64,000 nucleotides of DNA from Elizabethkingia sp. YR214. Lineage in GTDB: Bacteria > Bacteroidota > Bacteroidia > Flavobacteriales > Weeksellaceae. The DNA lies in assembly GCF_003058195.1 (NCBI RefSeq), contig NZ_QBUH01000001.1, positions 558,001-622,000 of the forward strand, given 5' to 3'. Positions 1 through 9,746 of the stretch are shown here, one piece after another. Both the position numbers and the translations under genes were made by a program. The notes beneath the pieces were generated by a model that saw nothing but the letters and a program-made list of their open reading frames with translations, made no database searches and was not told where the DNA came from. The number at the start of each line of letters is the position of its first letter. Within the stretch, counting starts at the first letter, position 1.

Positions 1-437
1 AAGAATACTTCTTCTGTTTTTCTTTTGATATAAGCTTTATCGCTTTTTCTTGGAAAAGAATCACCAAAAGTACGCTCATATAATCCTGAACTCCCTGTAA
101 GAACAAGATGTTTAACAAGATCTGGTCTTGCTAGTGCTGTTATAAGTCCTACATGTCCGCCCATAGAATTCCCCACAAGAGTTACCGGGGCTTTAATATG
201 TTCTTCTATAAAACGGATTACATATTTAGATATACTTGTAAGATTAGTATTTAAAACAGGCAAATCATAAATAGGAAGTTGTGGTACGAATACTTTAAAT
301 CCTTTTTCCGAGAAGTATGCTGACATTTCATCGAAATTACTCAAACCACCCATTAATCCGTGCAATAGCACCATAGGATGTCCTTCTCCTGCTTCCATAT
401 AGGTGAATTTCTTCTCTTTTTTTGTTTTAAAAATCAT
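1..437 (-). CDS. alpha/beta hydrolase, partial (3' end outside window)
   Basis: The reading frame opens at an ATG at 437 and stays open to base 1, so about 145 N-terminal residues are present and the C-terminus is missing. An early LLHGLMGG stretch is the oxyanion-hole loop of alpha/beta hydrolases, and GNSMGG places the nucleophilic serine at residue 91 (nucleophile elbow GxSxG). No signal peptide is visible, so it is probably cytoplasmic. The substrate cannot be told from this part. The gene is divergent from the mraZ cluster and has a -7 box 24 nt upstream of its start. The catalytic Asp and His would lie outside the window. Confidence 0.85.
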   Translation of the reverse strand, partial: MIFKTKKEKKFTYMEAGEGHPMVLLHGLMGGLSNFDEMSAYFSEKGFKVFVPQLPIYDLPVLNTNLTSISKYVIRFIEEHIKAPVTLVGNSMGGHVGLITALARPDLVKHLVLTGSSGLYERTFGDSFPRKSDKAYIKRKTEEVF

Positions 438-460
438 AATTATATGTTGCCTAAACCCTG

Positions 461-468
461 CAAAAATA
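461..468 (-). promoter_or_regulatory. -7 promoter box of the hydrolase gene
   Basis: On the minus strand the bases read TATTTTTG, an exact match to the Bacteroidota -7 consensus TAnnTTTG, 23 bases before the ATG at 437. I see no convincing -33 TTTG at 19-20 bp, so this is a one-box prediction. Confidence 0.45.
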
Positions 469-662
469 CGAAAAAATCAAGTCTTGATTAGAGGTAAAGT
501 TGATTAATATGTCAGAAATTACAAAATTTTAATATCAATCAGATCTCTTTTTAAGAAAAAAAATAAAAATATATGATAAACAGTTATAAACCAAAATATT
601 AGAAAACACAGGAGATTCGTTAAAATTTTGAAAATCAAAAGTTATCCACAATAAACAAAATA

Positions 663-686
663 GTGGTACGAAGTGGTAAAAAGTGG
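663..686 (+). promoter_or_regulatory. MraZ operator: three GTGG repeats, 10-bp spacing
   Basis: GTGG occurs at 663-666, 673-676 and 683-686, exactly one helical turn apart, each in a context close to AAGTGGTA. MraZ proteins bind short G-rich direct repeats of about 10-bp period upstream of their own operon (known from E. coli and Mycoplasma). The array sits immediately upstream of a -7 box, over the place where the -33 region should be, so repression by occlusion is a natural inference. The middle repeat also supplies the GTG that would lengthen mraZ by 13 codons, which argues against that start. Confidence 0.75.
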
Positions 687-697
687 AAATATTTGTA

Positions 698-705
698 TAA
701 ATTTG
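698..705 (+). promoter_or_regulatory. -7 promoter box of the mra/dcw cluster
   Basis: TAAATTTG matches TAnnTTTG exactly and ends six bases before the mraZ ATG at 712. No TTTG is found at the -33 position; the GTGG repeats lie there instead. If transcription starts 4-7 bases after the box the mRNA would be leaderless or nearly so. Confidence 0.55.
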
Positions 706-711
706 TCCCAA

Positions 712-1179
712 ATGAATAATTTCATCGGGACATATGAGTGTAAAATTGACGATAAAGGCCGCTTGAAAGTACCTGCGTCGCTGGTGAAGCAAATGGAGAA
801 TTTTGCTGACCAGCCGTTTGTTGTTAAGCGATCTGTTTTTCAGTCATGTCTTGAAGTGTATCCGATGAGTGGTTGGGAAAAATTAATGCACAAAATTAAT
901 GGTCTTAACCGATTTGTAAAGAAAAACGCAGATTTTATCAGAATGTTTACGGCTGGTGTAAAAACAGTGGAGGTGGATAATGCAGGCAGGTTGCAGATTT
1001 CTAAAGACTTGGTACAATATTCAGGTCTTAAGAAAGATGTTGTGGTTACGAGTGCCGGAGAGCTTTTCGAGATTTGGGACAAAGAAACGTATGAGCAGGT
1101 AATTTCAACAAATGATGTTGATTTTGCTGCATTAGCGGAAGAAGTAATGGGATCAATAAATCCAGAAGATGTATCATAA
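712..1179 (+). CDS. mraZ: MraZ, transcriptional regulator of the division cluster
   Basis: A 155-residue protein with two SpoVT/AbrB-like half domains. Each carries the DxxGR signature, at residues 13-17 and 89-93. MraZ proteins form ring-shaped oligomers that bind direct repeats upstream of their own gene and repress the mra/dcw operon. The ATG at 712 is preferred over the in-frame GTG at 673 because the protein then begins as the family does (MNNFIGTYE) and because the GTG lies within the operator repeats. The 3' end overlaps rsmH by 11 bases, so translation is probably coupled. It is the first gene of a cluster reaching ftsZ. Confidence 0.95.
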   Translation: MNNFIGTYECKIDDKGRLKVPASLVKQMENFADQPFVVKRSVFQSCLEVYPMSGWEKLMHKINGLNRFVKKNADFIRMFTAGVKTVEVDNAGRLQISKDLVQYSGLKKDVVVTSAGELFEIWDKETYEQVISTNDVDFAALAEEVMGSINPEDVS

Positions 1180-2062
1180 CCCAGTATTATTAGATGAAAG
1201 TGTCAGTGGCCTTATTACTAATCCGGACGGAATCTATGTAGATTGTACTTTTGGAGGAGGAGGTCATTCAAGGGAGATTCTTTCCAGACTTTCCGACAAA
1301 GGACGTTTGTTTTCCTTTGATCAGGATCTGGATGCTCTTGAGAATAAAATAAATGATGAAAGATTTACACTGGTAAATCAAAATTTTCGTTTCCTCGAGA
1401 ATAGTTTGTTAATGTATGGTGTAAGCCAGGTTGACGGTGTTTTAGCGGATCTAGGTGTTTCTTCTCATCAGTTTGATGAGGCGGACAGAGGATTCTCTAT
1501 ACGGACAGACGGACCTTTGGATATGAGAATGAATACCATGCAAGGGCTAGACGCCAAGAAAGTGGTGAACGAATATGAAGAGGAGCAGTTGGCGGATATT
1601 TTTTATCTCTACGGAGAATTGCGTGACGCCAGAAAACTTGCAAGAGAACTGGTGGCGGCTCGTAAAAAAGGAGAGATTAAAACAACGGAAGATCTGAAGA
1701 AAGTCTTCTTTTATATCCCGACACATAAGAGCAATAAATTTTTTGCTCAAATTTTTCAGGCTATAAGAATAGAAGTGAATCAGGAGCTGGAGGTGCTGAA
1801 AGAGATGTTGGAGCAATCTTACAGGGTTTTGAAGCCAGAAGGCAGACTTTCGGTAATATCTTATCATTCACTGGAAGACAGACTTGTAAAACGTTTTCTG
1901 AAAAATGGAATGTTTGAAGGGGAGCCTGAAAGAGATATTTACGGAAATTATAAAAAATCTTTCGAACTTCTGAAGAATAAAGCAATTGTTCCGACAGAAG
2001 AAGAGGTTGAAGAAAACTCTCGTGCGAGAAGTGCAAAACTGAGAATAGGAGCTAAGGTTTAA
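1169..2062 (+). CDS. rsmH: 16S rRNA (cytosine1402-N4)-methyltransferase RsmH
   Basis: A 297-residue SAM-dependent methyltransferase that modifies N4 of C1402 in the P-site region of 16S rRNA. The start MYHNPVLLDE is typical of the family; the SAM-binding loop CTFGGGGH lies at residues 26-33, followed by the motif LADLGVSSHQ. The C-terminus ends in the usual RARSAKLR-type segment. Length is close to the family norm of about 300. The gene overlaps mraZ and is followed after 20 bases by ftsL, the standard mraZ-rsmH-ftsL order. Confidence 0.97.
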   Translation: MYHNPVLLDESVSGLITNPDGIYVDCTFGGGGHSREILSRLSDKGRLFSFDQDLDALENKINDERFTLVNQNFRFLENSLLMYGVSQVDGVLADLGVSSHQFDEADRGFSIRTDGPLDMRMNTMQGLDAKKVVNEYEEEQLADIFYLYGELRDARKLARELVAARKKGEIKTTEDLKKVFFYIPTHKSNKFFAQIFQAIRIEVNQELEVLKEMLEQSYRVLKPEGRLSVISYHSLEDRLVKRFLKNGMFEGEPERDIYGNYKKSFELLKNKAIVPTEEEVEENSRARSAKLRIGAKV

Positions 2063-2082
2063 GATAAAAAAACACAAAATTA

Positions 2083-2454
2083 ATGGCTAAAAAAGCTTCA
2101 ACGCCTAAGCAAAGGAAACGATTAACCTTCATAGATGTTGTGAAGGGGAATTTTCTTAATAGGGATGAAGTAAAAGAACATTATAAATATTTTACACTGG
2201 TTTTTATACTGATGATGGTAATGATTTATTCTAACCACTTGGTAAGCCAGAAAATAGAAATTGTTAACGGCCTTAAAGAACAAAGTGAAGAATACAAATC
2301 CAGGAATGCTTATGCGCAGAGCAGACTAATCCATATCAAAATGGAATCTGAGCTTAGCAAAGAAATGGGAAAGGATTCATTAATGACGTTGGAGAGTCAT
2401 CCGACTAAACTTTTAATAAAAATGGATTCAATTGATGGTAAGAAAAGGAAGTGA
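2083..2454 (+). CDS. ftsL: FtsL-like cell division protein
   Basis: A 123-residue bitopic protein. A lysine-rich cytoplasmic tail of about 36 residues is followed by one membrane segment at about 37-54 and a polar periplasmic region compatible with a short coiled coil. FtsL proteins link FtsQ/FtsB to FtsW-FtsI in the divisome and are poorly conserved. The assignment therefore rests mainly on topology, size and position between rsmH and ftsI. The 3' end overlaps ftsI by 20 bases. No FtsB-like gene is seen in the cluster. Confidence 0.8.
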   Translation: MAKKASTPKQRKRLTFIDVVKGNFLNRDEVKEHYKYFTLVFILMMVMIYSNHLVSQKIEIVNGLKEQSEEYKSRNAYAQSRLIHIKMESELSKEMGKDSLMTLESHPTKLLIKMDSIDGKKRK

Positions 2455-4429
2455 ATACAATGAAAAAAGAAGCAAGATGCTTTTTTGGGGATATGCCTTT
2501 GTTGGTGTAGCCTTATTGACTTTTGTTGTATTTGTTGCCCGGATTATCATTCTTCAGAATACAAATGTTGAAGAGTATAAAGACAACATTATTAATAAGA
2601 ATTACCGGGAAACAACACTAAAGGCGGCTCGGGGAAATCTTTTTGCCTCGGATGGTTCTATTCTGGCGACAACAGTAATGCGCTATGATATTTATCTTGA
2701 CTTCAAAACCATGCGGGATACCATTTATAAAAATAACGCAGGTAAATTGTCGGATTCTTTGGGCGCCATGTTTGGTAAGCCCGCTTCTTATTTTAGGCAA
2801 AGACTGGATCAGCAGAAAAAATCCGAAAATCAGTATTATCCTTTGGCAAAAGGGCTTGATTTCGATCAATATGACAGAATTCGCAAGTTTCCGATCTTTA
2901 ATAAGGGAAAAAATAAAGGAGGATTTATTGTAGACCGCGAATACCGCAGAGAGATTGCTACAGCTCAAATTGGATCTGGGACTATAGGAATGGATCGCGA
3001 CGGAGCAAAATCAGGATTTGAAGGAGCTTTTAGCAAATTCCTTACAGGTACAGACGGAACACGTTTAGAACAAAGAATTAATTCCACCCAGTGGAAGCCA
3101 ATTGACTTCTGGAAGGTAAAAGAGCCTGTAAACGGAATGGATGTTTATACAACATTAGATCTTCGGGTACAGGATATTGCACATTCGGCATTAGAAAAAC
3201 AATTGGTAGAATTTGATGCGGATCATGGTAGTGTTATTGTAATGGAGACTGAAACAGGTAAGGTGAGAGCGATGGTAAACCTTCGCAGAACAGAACCTGG
3301 TATGTATGTAGATGCCTATAATTATGCAATAAAAGATGCTACAGAGCCTGGATCTATTTGGAAGACAGTGACATTACTGGCGGCAATGGATGATGGATTT
3401 GTAGATGAGAATACAAAAATAAATATTGGAGGTATAGAGTGGACTTATGCCGGGCAAAGGATTACAGATAGCCATTCTGGTGGTGTTTATGATATCAGTG
3501 ATATTATGGCGCAGTCTAGTAATATCGGAGCAGCAAAAGTGATTACTTCTCATTATGCAGATAATCCTCAGATTTTATTTGATCATCTTAAAAAATGGAA
3601 GCTGTACGAAAAAATGAATATTGAGCTTCCAGGTGTAACAAGACCTCGGGTTCTTACACCTGCTAACAAAAGATGGTCAAAAGGAGCTTTGGCTTCTATT
3701 GCCTTCGGATATGGTGTTAATGTAAACCAGTTACAGCTTACAACTTTTTATAATGGTGTTGCCAATAAAGGAAAGATGGTAAAACCTTTATTCATTGATA
3801 AGATCATGAAAGAAGGTAAAGTTGTTTATGAGGCTAAACCAGAAATAATGGTTCAGAAAATGGCTTCTGATAAGGCGATAGAAATGATGACACATTCTTT
3901 GACAAAAGCTGTAGAAAAAGGTACTGCAAAAAGTATCTATACGCCGAATTTAAAGATTGCCGGAAAAACAGGTACTGCTCGTTTTGAATACTGGAAGCCG
4001 GGACCAATGAAGTATATAGCATCATTTGCCGGATATTTCCCTGCAGATAATCCTAAATATACATGTATTGTGGTGATTAATCAACCGGACAACTCAAAAG
4101 GCTTTTATGGAGCCAGAGTGGCAGCTCCTGCTTTTAAAGAAATTGCAGGAAAAATATTCCTTAAAACACCTCTGAATGTGAACAAGGAAATGTTGGTGAA
4201 CAAGAAGGTGGATATGAGCAAAATGATTGAGCCAACACGAAAAGTAAGTGTAGATAGTAACAAGATGCCAAATTTGGTAGGATTGATGGGTCGGAATGTA
4301 ATCCCGCAATTGGAAAATTTAGGTTATCGTGTTGAATATAAAGGTGCTGGAAAAGTATTAGAACAATTTCCGGCAGAAGGAACAAAGATTAACGGGAATC
4401 AGAAAATTTATTTAAGTCTTCAGAATTAA
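2435..4429 (+). CDS. ftsI: Septal peptidoglycan transpeptidase (PBP, FtsI family) with PASTA domain
   Basis: A class B penicillin-binding protein of 664 residues that cross-links septal peptidoglycan. It has one N-terminal membrane anchor (about 16-39), a dimerisation/pedestal region, then the transpeptidase domain. The catalytic SxxK is SIWK at 307-310, SxN is SSN at 361-363 and KTGT is at 511-514. The last 55 residues (MPNLVGLMGRNV onward) form one PASTA-like domain, common in Bacteroidota FtsI but absent from E. coli FtsI. The ATG at 2435 is taken instead of the TTG just before it. The start overlaps ftsL and the stop overlaps the murE ATG. Confidence 0.95.
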   Translation: MVRKGSEYNEKRSKMLFWGYAFVGVALLTFVVFVARIIILQNTNVEEYKDNIINKNYRETTLKAARGNLFASDGSILATTVMRYDIYLDFKTMRDTIYKNNAGKLSDSLGAMFGKPASYFRQRLDQQKKSENQYYPLAKGLDFDQYDRIRKFPIFNKGKNKGGFIVDREYRREIATAQIGSGTIGMDRDGAKSGFEGAFSKFLTGTDGTRLEQRINSTQWKPIDFWKVKEPVNGMDVYTTLDLRVQDIAHSALEKQLVEFDADHGSVIVMETETGKVRAMVNLRRTEPGMYVDAYNYAIKDATEPGSIWKTVTLLAAMDDGFVDENTKINIGGIEWTYAGQRITDSHSGGVYDISDIMAQSSNIGAAKVITSHYADNPQILFDHLKKWKLYEKMNIELPGVTRPRVLTPANKRWSKGALASIAFGYGVNVNQLQLTTFYNGVANKGKMVKPLFIDKIMKEGKVVYEAKPEIMVQKMASDKAIEMMTHSLTKAVEKGTAKSIYTPNLKIAGKTGTARFEYWKPGPMKYIASFAGYFPADNPKYTCIVVINQPDNSKGFYGARVAAPAFKEIAGKIFLKTPLNVNKEMLVNKKVDMSKMIEPTRKVSVDSNKMPNLVGLMGRNVIPQLENLGYRVEYKGAGKVLEQFPAEGTKINGNQKIYLSLQN

Positions 4430-5889
4430 TGTTATTAGAAAAAGTATTACATAGAATATCCGTTTTAAATTCTCAGGGAGAACTTTCCCGCGAGGTTTCA
4501 AAGATTGTTTTCGATTCAAGAAAAGCAATAGATAGTGCTATGTATGTAGCAATGAAGGGGGTAGTAGTGGACGGACACCAGTTTATAAATGCTGCAATAG
4601 AGAAAGGAGCTAACGTTATTGTTTGTGAAGAAATTCCTTCTGATAAGAAAGAAAATGTAACCTATATTCAGGTTAAGGATACAGCCGTTGCTTTAGGGCA
4701 TTTGGCAAGCAATTTTTATGGTAATCCATCGGAGAAATTAAACCTTATTGGAGTTACCGGAACCAATGGAAAGACTTCTGTAACAACATTGTTATTCGAT
4801 GTGTTTACTCAGCTAGGGCACAAATGTGCGCTGATATCGACTGTTGAGAACCGTATTGGAGAAAAGATTATCCCGTCTACTCATACGACACCAGATGTGA
4901 TAACGCTGAACGAACTTTTGTCAGAAGCTGTATATGAAGATTGTGAATATGCTTTTATGGAAGTAAGTTCACATGGTATTCACCAGCACAGAACAGAAGG
5001 ACTGCATTTTAAAATTGCAGGATTTACCAATATTAGTCATGATCATTTAGATTACCACAAGACTTTTCTGGAATATCTGAATGTGAAGAAATCATATTTC
5101 GATAACCTTCCGGATACAGCTATTGCTATTACCAATATAGACGATAAGAATGGGATGGTAATGTTACAGAATACTAAAGCAAAGAAGAAAACTTATGCTT
5201 TGAAAACAATTGCAGATTACCACGGGAAAATTCTCGAATCCGACTTTAACGGAATGTTGTTGAACTTCAACGGTAAAGAGTTCTGGACAAGTCTTACAGG
5301 AAGGTTTAATGTATATAACCTTTTATTGGTATTCGGAATTGCTGTTGAATTGGGTATTGAAGAAGATGAAGTACTAAGAGTAGTAAGTTTACTGAAAAGA
5401 GTAAAGGGGCGCTTTGAAACCCTGAAATCCAGAACAGGAATCTTCTTTGTAGTAGATTATGCACATACTCCGGATGCACTTGAAAATGTTTTGAATACCA
5501 TTAACGATATCAGAACTAAAAATGAAAGACTGATTTGCGTTTTTGGTTGTGGTGGAGACAGAGATCATTCCAAAAGACCAGAAATGGGTGATATAGCATC
5601 AAAAAATGCAACATTGGCTATTATTACATCAGATAATCCGAGAACAGAAGATCCGTTAGCTATTATCAAAGAAATAGAAGCCGGAGTTCAGCCACAGAAC
5701 TATAGCAAATATCTTTCGGTTCCGGATAGAAAAGAAGCGATTAAAATGTCCATAAAATTTGCTGAAGGCGGAGATATTGTGCTGGTAGCAGGAAAAGGAC
5801 ATGAAGATTATCAAGAGATTAATGGTATAAAACATCATTTTGACGATAAAGAGACGATACAGGAATTACTAACCATAATGGGAAAATAG
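4429..5889 (+). CDS. murE: UDP-MurNAc-tripeptide synthetase MurE (meso-DAP-adding)
   Basis: A 486-residue cytoplasmic Mur ligase that adds the third stem-peptide residue to UDP-MurNAc-L-Ala-D-Glu. The ATP-binding P-loop GTNGKT is at 111-116, and the central domain contains the HTTPD and EVSSHGI segments of the family. DNPR at 402-405 is the signature of enzymes that accept meso-diaminopimelate rather than lysine, which agrees with a diaminopimelate decarboxylase gene at 38366. The ATG shares one base with the stop of ftsI. Confidence 0.97.
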   Translation: MLLEKVLHRISVLNSQGELSREVSKIVFDSRKAIDSAMYVAMKGVVVDGHQFINAAIEKGANVIVCEEIPSDKKENVTYIQVKDTAVALGHLASNFYGNPSEKLNLIGVTGTNGKTSVTTLLFDVFTQLGHKCALISTVENRIGEKIIPSTHTTPDVITLNELLSEAVYEDCEYAFMEVSSHGIHQHRTEGLHFKIAGFTNISHDHLDYHKTFLEYLNVKKSYFDNLPDTAIAITNIDDKNGMVMLQNTKAKKKTYALKTIADYHGKILESDFNGMLLNFNGKEFWTSLTGRFNVYNLLLVFGIAVELGIEEDEVLRVVSLLKRVKGRFETLKSRTGIFFVVDYAHTPDALENVLNTINDIRTKNERLICVFGCGGDRDHSKRPEMGDIASKNATLAIITSDNPRTEDPLAIIKEIEAGVQPQNYSKYLSVPDRKEAIKMSIKFAEGGDIVLVAGKGHEDYQEINGIKHHFDDKETIQELLTIMGK

Positions 5890-5896
5890 AAAACCT

Positions 5897-7126
5897 ATGT
5901 TATACTATCTATACGAATACTTAACCGCACACGGAATTCACATTCCAGGTATGAATTTGCTGAAGTATATTTCCTTCAGAGCAGGGTTATCTATTTTAAT
6001 GTCCCTGGCGATAGCTATGATCTACGGAAAAAGAATCATTAACTTTTTACGCAGAAAGCAAATGGGGGAATTGGTAAGAGACTTAGGACTGGAAGGGCAG
6101 AAACAGAAAGAAGGAACCCCTACTATGGGAGGACTCATTATAATTCTGGCCACTATTGTTCCTGTATTATTGTTTACACGTGTATGGAATGTGTACATTG
6201 TTTTGCTTATTGTTTCTATGGTTTGGATGGGAGCAATTGGTTTCCTGGATGATTATTTGAAAAAAGTAAAGAAAAATAAAGATGGACTTCGAGGTATTTT
6301 CAAAGTAATAGGACAGGTAGGACTTGGCCTTATTGTAGGAGTTACCATGTATTTCCACTCAGATATTACTGTTCAGCGTAAATATGCCAATGCATCACCG
6401 GAGAACAGACAAAATATCGAAAAGAACTTTGCGCCACCAGAAAAGGCAGTTGTATCTACAGTACCATTTGCAAAAAATAATGAGTTTGATTACAGCAAAA
6501 TTTTATTCTGGATGGACGATGCTCAGGCACAGGAATGGGCATGGATTATTTTCATTCCGGTGGTTATCTTTATTGTAACAGCAGTATCTAATGGAGCCAA
6601 CATTACGGATGGTATAGACGGGCTTGCTGCTGGAACCAGTGCTATAATATTAGCTACACTGGCATTCTTTGCCTACTTGTCGGGGAATATTATTTTCGCC
6701 GATTATCTCAATATTATGTTCCTTCCAAATATGGGAGAAACAACCATATTTGCGATTGCAATGGTAGGAGCCGTTATTGGTTTCTACTGGTATAATACAT
6801 ATCCGGCTCAGGTTTTTATGGGAGATACGGGAAGTCTTATGTTGGGTGGCGTAATTGCAGTACTGGCTATTATTCTAAGAAAAGAATTATTAATCCCTGT
6901 GCTTTGCGGAGTGTTCTTAATAGAACTTGTGTCTGTAATGCTTCAGGTAGCTTATTTTAAATATACGAAGAAGAAATTTGGAGAAGGAAAAAGAATTTTC
7001 CTGATGTCTCCATTACATCACCATTATCAAAAAAAATCTTATCACGAATCTAAAATTGTGAACAGATTTATGATTATAGGAATTATGCTGGCGGTTATTT
7101 GTCTAATTACACTAAAAGTAAGATAA
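5897..7126 (+). CDS. mraY: Phospho-MurNAc-pentapeptide transferase MraY
   Basis: An integral membrane enzyme of 409 residues that transfers phospho-MurNAc-pentapeptide to undecaprenyl phosphate, forming lipid I. About ten hydrophobic segments are visible. The cytoplasmic loops hold the conserved GFLDDY motif, the [13 protein letters not shown] loop and a histidine cluster (HHHYQKK) near the C-terminus, all known active-site regions of the family. An insertion of about 40 polar residues after the fourth or fifth helix makes it longer than E. coli MraY (360), as usual in Bacteroidota. Confidence 0.97.
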   Translation: MLYYLYEYLTAHGIHIPGMNLLKYISFRAGLSILMSLAIAMIYGKRIINFLRRKQMGELVRDLGLEGQKQKEGTPTMGGLIIILATIVPVLLFTRVWNVYIVLLIVSMVWMGAIGFLDDYLKKVKKNKDGLRGIFKVIGQVGLGLIVGVTMYFHSDITVQRKYANASPENRQNIEKNFAPPEKAVVSTVPFAKNNEFDYSKILFWMDDAQAQEWAWIIFIPVVIFIVTAVSNGANITDGIDGLAAGTSAIILATLAFFAYLSGNIIFADYLNIMFLPNMGETTIFAIAMVGAVIGFYWYNTYPAQVFMGDTGSLMLGGVIAVLAIILRKELLIPVLCGVFLIELVSVMLQVAYFKYTKKKFGEGKRIFLMSPLHHHYQKKSYHESKIVNRFMIIGIMLAVICLITLKVR

Positions 7127-7127
7127 A

Positions 7128-8507
7128 ATGGAAAAGCATGCAGAGATCCAGAGCGGAAGGATGAAAGTTGTTATCCTGGGTGGCGGTGAAAGCGGCGTTG
7201 GTGCTGCCTTTCTGGCTAAGAAAAAGGGCCTGGATGTTTTTTTATCAGATCAAGGATCTATAAGAGATAATTATAAGAAGATACTTCTCGATAATGCAAT
7301 AGATTTCGAGGAGGGAAGTCATGATGAAGATCGGATATTACAGGCAGACTGGATTATTAAAAGTCCGGGAATACCTAAGAAAGCAGAAATCGTAGGTAGA
7401 ATTCATCAGAAAGGTATTAGGCTTTCTTCAGAGTTGGAGTTTGCTTATCACTTCACCGATGCTAAAATAATTGCAGTTACCGGAAGTAATGGTAAAACTA
7501 CTACTACCTCACTAATCTATCATATCCTGAAAAATGATGGATATAATGTAGGACTAGGCGGAAATATTGGAAAAAGCTTTGCTTATCAGGTAGCAACTGA
7601 GGATTTTGACTATTATGTACTTGAAGTAAGTAGCTTCCAGTTAGATGATATTCAGAATTTCAGACCATATATTAGTTTACTTCTGAACCTGTCTCAGGAT
7701 CATTTAGACCAGTATAACTACAATTATGAAGAATATGCTTTAGCAAAATTCAGAATTGCAGAAAATCAGGAAAATGACAACTATTTCATCTACAATAAAG
7801 ATGATGAAATGAGCCAGAAAATTCTTCAGTCTCTGGAGATTAATGCGACAATGATTCCTTTCTCTATGAAAGAGAAACTAAGTGAAGGTGGTTATTCTGT
7901 TGATAATGAATTAGTAGTTAAACTTCAGGACGACTTCAGAATGAAAATTTCTGATCTTTCGCTTGTAGGAAATCATAATGTTGCCAATAGTTTAGCGGCA
8001 AGTATAGCAGGTAAACTGCTAAATATTAGTAATGAAAGTATCCGCAATAGTCTGATGACATTTCAGGCTGTTCCACACAGGTTGGAGCAGGTTGCTGTTA
8101 TTAATGATGTGAAATACATCAATGACAGTAAAGCAACCAATGTAAATGCTGCATATTATGCACTGGAAAGCGTGAAATACCCTGCAATATGGATTGTAGG
8201 CGGAATAGATAAAGGAAATGATTATACAGAAATTGAAGATCTGGTAAAGAAGAAAGTTCGTGCTATTGTATGCCTGGGACTTGATAATGAAAAGATCATT
8301 CAATTCTTCAGAAACAAAAAAGATTTGATTTTTGAGACCTCTAGCATGGAAGAATGCGTAAAGCTTTGCAAAAGCATTGCCGAACCGGGAGATACTGTAT
8401 TACTGGCACCATGTTGTTCTAGCTTCGATTTATTCAAGAGCTACGAAGATCGCGGGGATCAGTTCAAAAAGTATGTATTAGAAGGAGAAGAAGTAAAAGA
8501 AGATTAA
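7128..8507 (+). CDS. murD: UDP-MurNAc-L-alanine--D-glutamate ligase MurD
   Basis: A 459-residue Mur ligase that adds D-Glu to UDP-MurNAc-L-Ala in the cytoplasm. The N-terminal nucleotide-binding fold starts KVVILGGGESG, the ATP P-loop GSNGKT is at 119-124, and HRLEQV plus NDSKATN follow in the central and C-terminal domains as in known MurD. The start is uncertain between the ATG at 7128, one base after the mraY stop, and an in-frame ATG 11 codons later; the latter would place the Rossmann strand at the very N-terminus. Confidence 0.96.
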   Translation: MEKHAEIQSGRMKVVILGGGESGVGAAFLAKKKGLDVFLSDQGSIRDNYKKILLDNAIDFEEGSHDEDRILQADWIIKSPGIPKKAEIVGRIHQKGIRLSSELEFAYHFTDAKIIAVTGSNGKTTTTSLIYHILKNDGYNVGLGGNIGKSFAYQVATEDFDYYVLEVSSFQLDDIQNFRPYISLLLNLSQDHLDQYNYNYEEYALAKFRIAENQENDNYFIYNKDDEMSQKILQSLEINATMIPFSMKEKLSEGGYSVDNELVVKLQDDFRMKISDLSLVGNHNVANSLAASIAGKLLNISNESIRNSLMTFQAVPHRLEQVAVINDVKYINDSKATNVNAAYYALESVKYPAIWIVGGIDKGNDYTEIEDLVKKKVRAIVCLGLDNEKIIQFFRNKKDLIFETSSMEECVKLCKSIAEPGDTVLLAPCCSSFDLFKSYEDRGDQFKKYVLEGEEVKED

Positions 8508-8519
8508 GCAAACGTAAAA

Positions 8520-9746
8520 ATGGAAAATAGTAACGATAACAAATTTGAATTTCTGAAGGGAGATAAAGTCCTTTGGATGGTTATCATTTTGATTTCCATT
8601 TTTTCCATATTTCCGGTATATTCTGCCAGCTCTAACCTGGAATATATTGTAAATAATGGTACCACAACAGGTCACGTAATCAAGCATATTTTCTTTGTAC
8701 TTCTGGGGTTAGGTATTATGCGCCTTGTAGGGGTTGTTAAGTATGAGTACATCGGAAAGCTGAGCAGTATTTTACTCGGAGTTACCGTTTTTCTATTGTT
8801 ACTAACCACATTTACGGGGCAGAAAATTGATGGAGCCAGTGCATCTCGTTGGCTAAAGATACCTGGTACACCAATATCTTTCCAGCCGTCTACATTTGCT
8901 TATTTAATGTTGATTATTTACATCTGTAGATATCTGACAAAAAAGATCACCAGAGAAAGATTGCCAATAGAGAATATTATTTACTTATTTGGCCCTACAC
9001 TATTAGTGTTTGGTCTTGTAGCAAAGGATAATGGTTCCACAGCATTAATGATCATGTTTGTATCTTTAATAGTAATGGCACTGGGAAGACTTCCGCTGAA
9101 GTATATTATAGGCTTCTCCGGGGCAATGGGAATATTTGCAGGAATCTTCCTTGTAGTTGCTCTCAATACTAATCTTATTGGCGGAAACCGTGTACATACT
9201 TGGAAAAGCCGTATTGAGGCATTCAGCAAGAAAAAAGATGAAGCTTTAACCGAAGAGGATAAAGCAAAAAACTATCAGGTAATGCAGGCAAAAGCTGCGA
9301 TAGTACATGGTGGGGCTATAGGAATGGGACCTGGTAAAAGTGCATTAAAACAAACTTTGCCACAGTCAGTATCCGATTTTATTTTTGCAATTATTGTAGA
9401 AGAGTATGGCGCTATTGGGGCAACAATACTTATTACATTATATTTCATTATGATCGTAAGAATTGTAATGATTGCCAGTAAGATTCCAATGTTCTTTGGT
9501 TCTTTGCTGGTATTGGCATTAGGAGTTATGATTTTTGTACAGCTATCCGTAAATATAGCAGTGGCAGTTAATCTTATTCCGGTTACAGGGCAGCCATTGC
9601 CACTGATTAGCTACGGAGGTACATCTATGTTGGTGACCTATCTGCAGTTAGGAATTATATTAAGTGTAAGCTCAAGAATTCTGACCAACGAAGAAGAAGG
9701 AATGGGTAAAAAACAAACAGTAGAAGAAATAAATGACATCGCCTAG
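8520..9746 (+). CDS. ftsW: FtsW, septal SEDS glycosyltransferase
   Basis: A 408-residue polytopic membrane protein of the SEDS family, which polymerises lipid II at the septum together with the class B PBP encoded two kilobases upstream. About nine to ten membrane segments are visible, with the long periplasmic loop near residues 225-265 and the SEDS motif PLPLISYGGTS near the C-terminus. It overlaps murG by 14 bases. RodA would be the alternative SEDS member, but the location inside the dcw cluster favours FtsW. Confidence 0.95.
   Translation: MENSNDNKFEFLKGDKVLWMVIILISIFSIFPVYSASSNLEYIVNNGTTTGHVIKHIFFVLLGLGIMRLVGVVKYEYIGKLSSILLGVTVFLLLLTTFTGQKIDGASASRWLKIPGTPISFQPSTFAYLMLIIYICRYLTKKITRERLPIENIIYLFGPTLLVFGLVAKDNGSTALMIMFVSLIVMALGRLPLKYIIGFSGAMGIFAGIFLVVALNTNLIGGNRVHTWKSRIEAFSKKKDEALTEEDKAKNYQVMQAKAAIVHGGAIGMGPGKSALKQTLPQSVSDFIFAIIVEEYGAIGATILITLYFIMIVRIVMIASKIPMFFGSLLVLALGVMIFVQLSVNIAVAVNLIPVTGQPLPLISYGGTSMLVTYLQLGIILSVSSRILTNEEEGMGKKQTVEEINDIA

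Noticed and set aside
673-711. GTG start giving a 168-residue MraZ
   Set aside because: The GTG is part of the 10-bp-spaced operator repeats and precedes the -7 box; the family N-terminus begins at 712.
840-1082. Minus-strand open frame of 80 codons inside mraZ
   Set aside because: It is the antisense shadow of a well-supported gene and has no recognisable protein features; the same holds for the other frames opposite the division genes.
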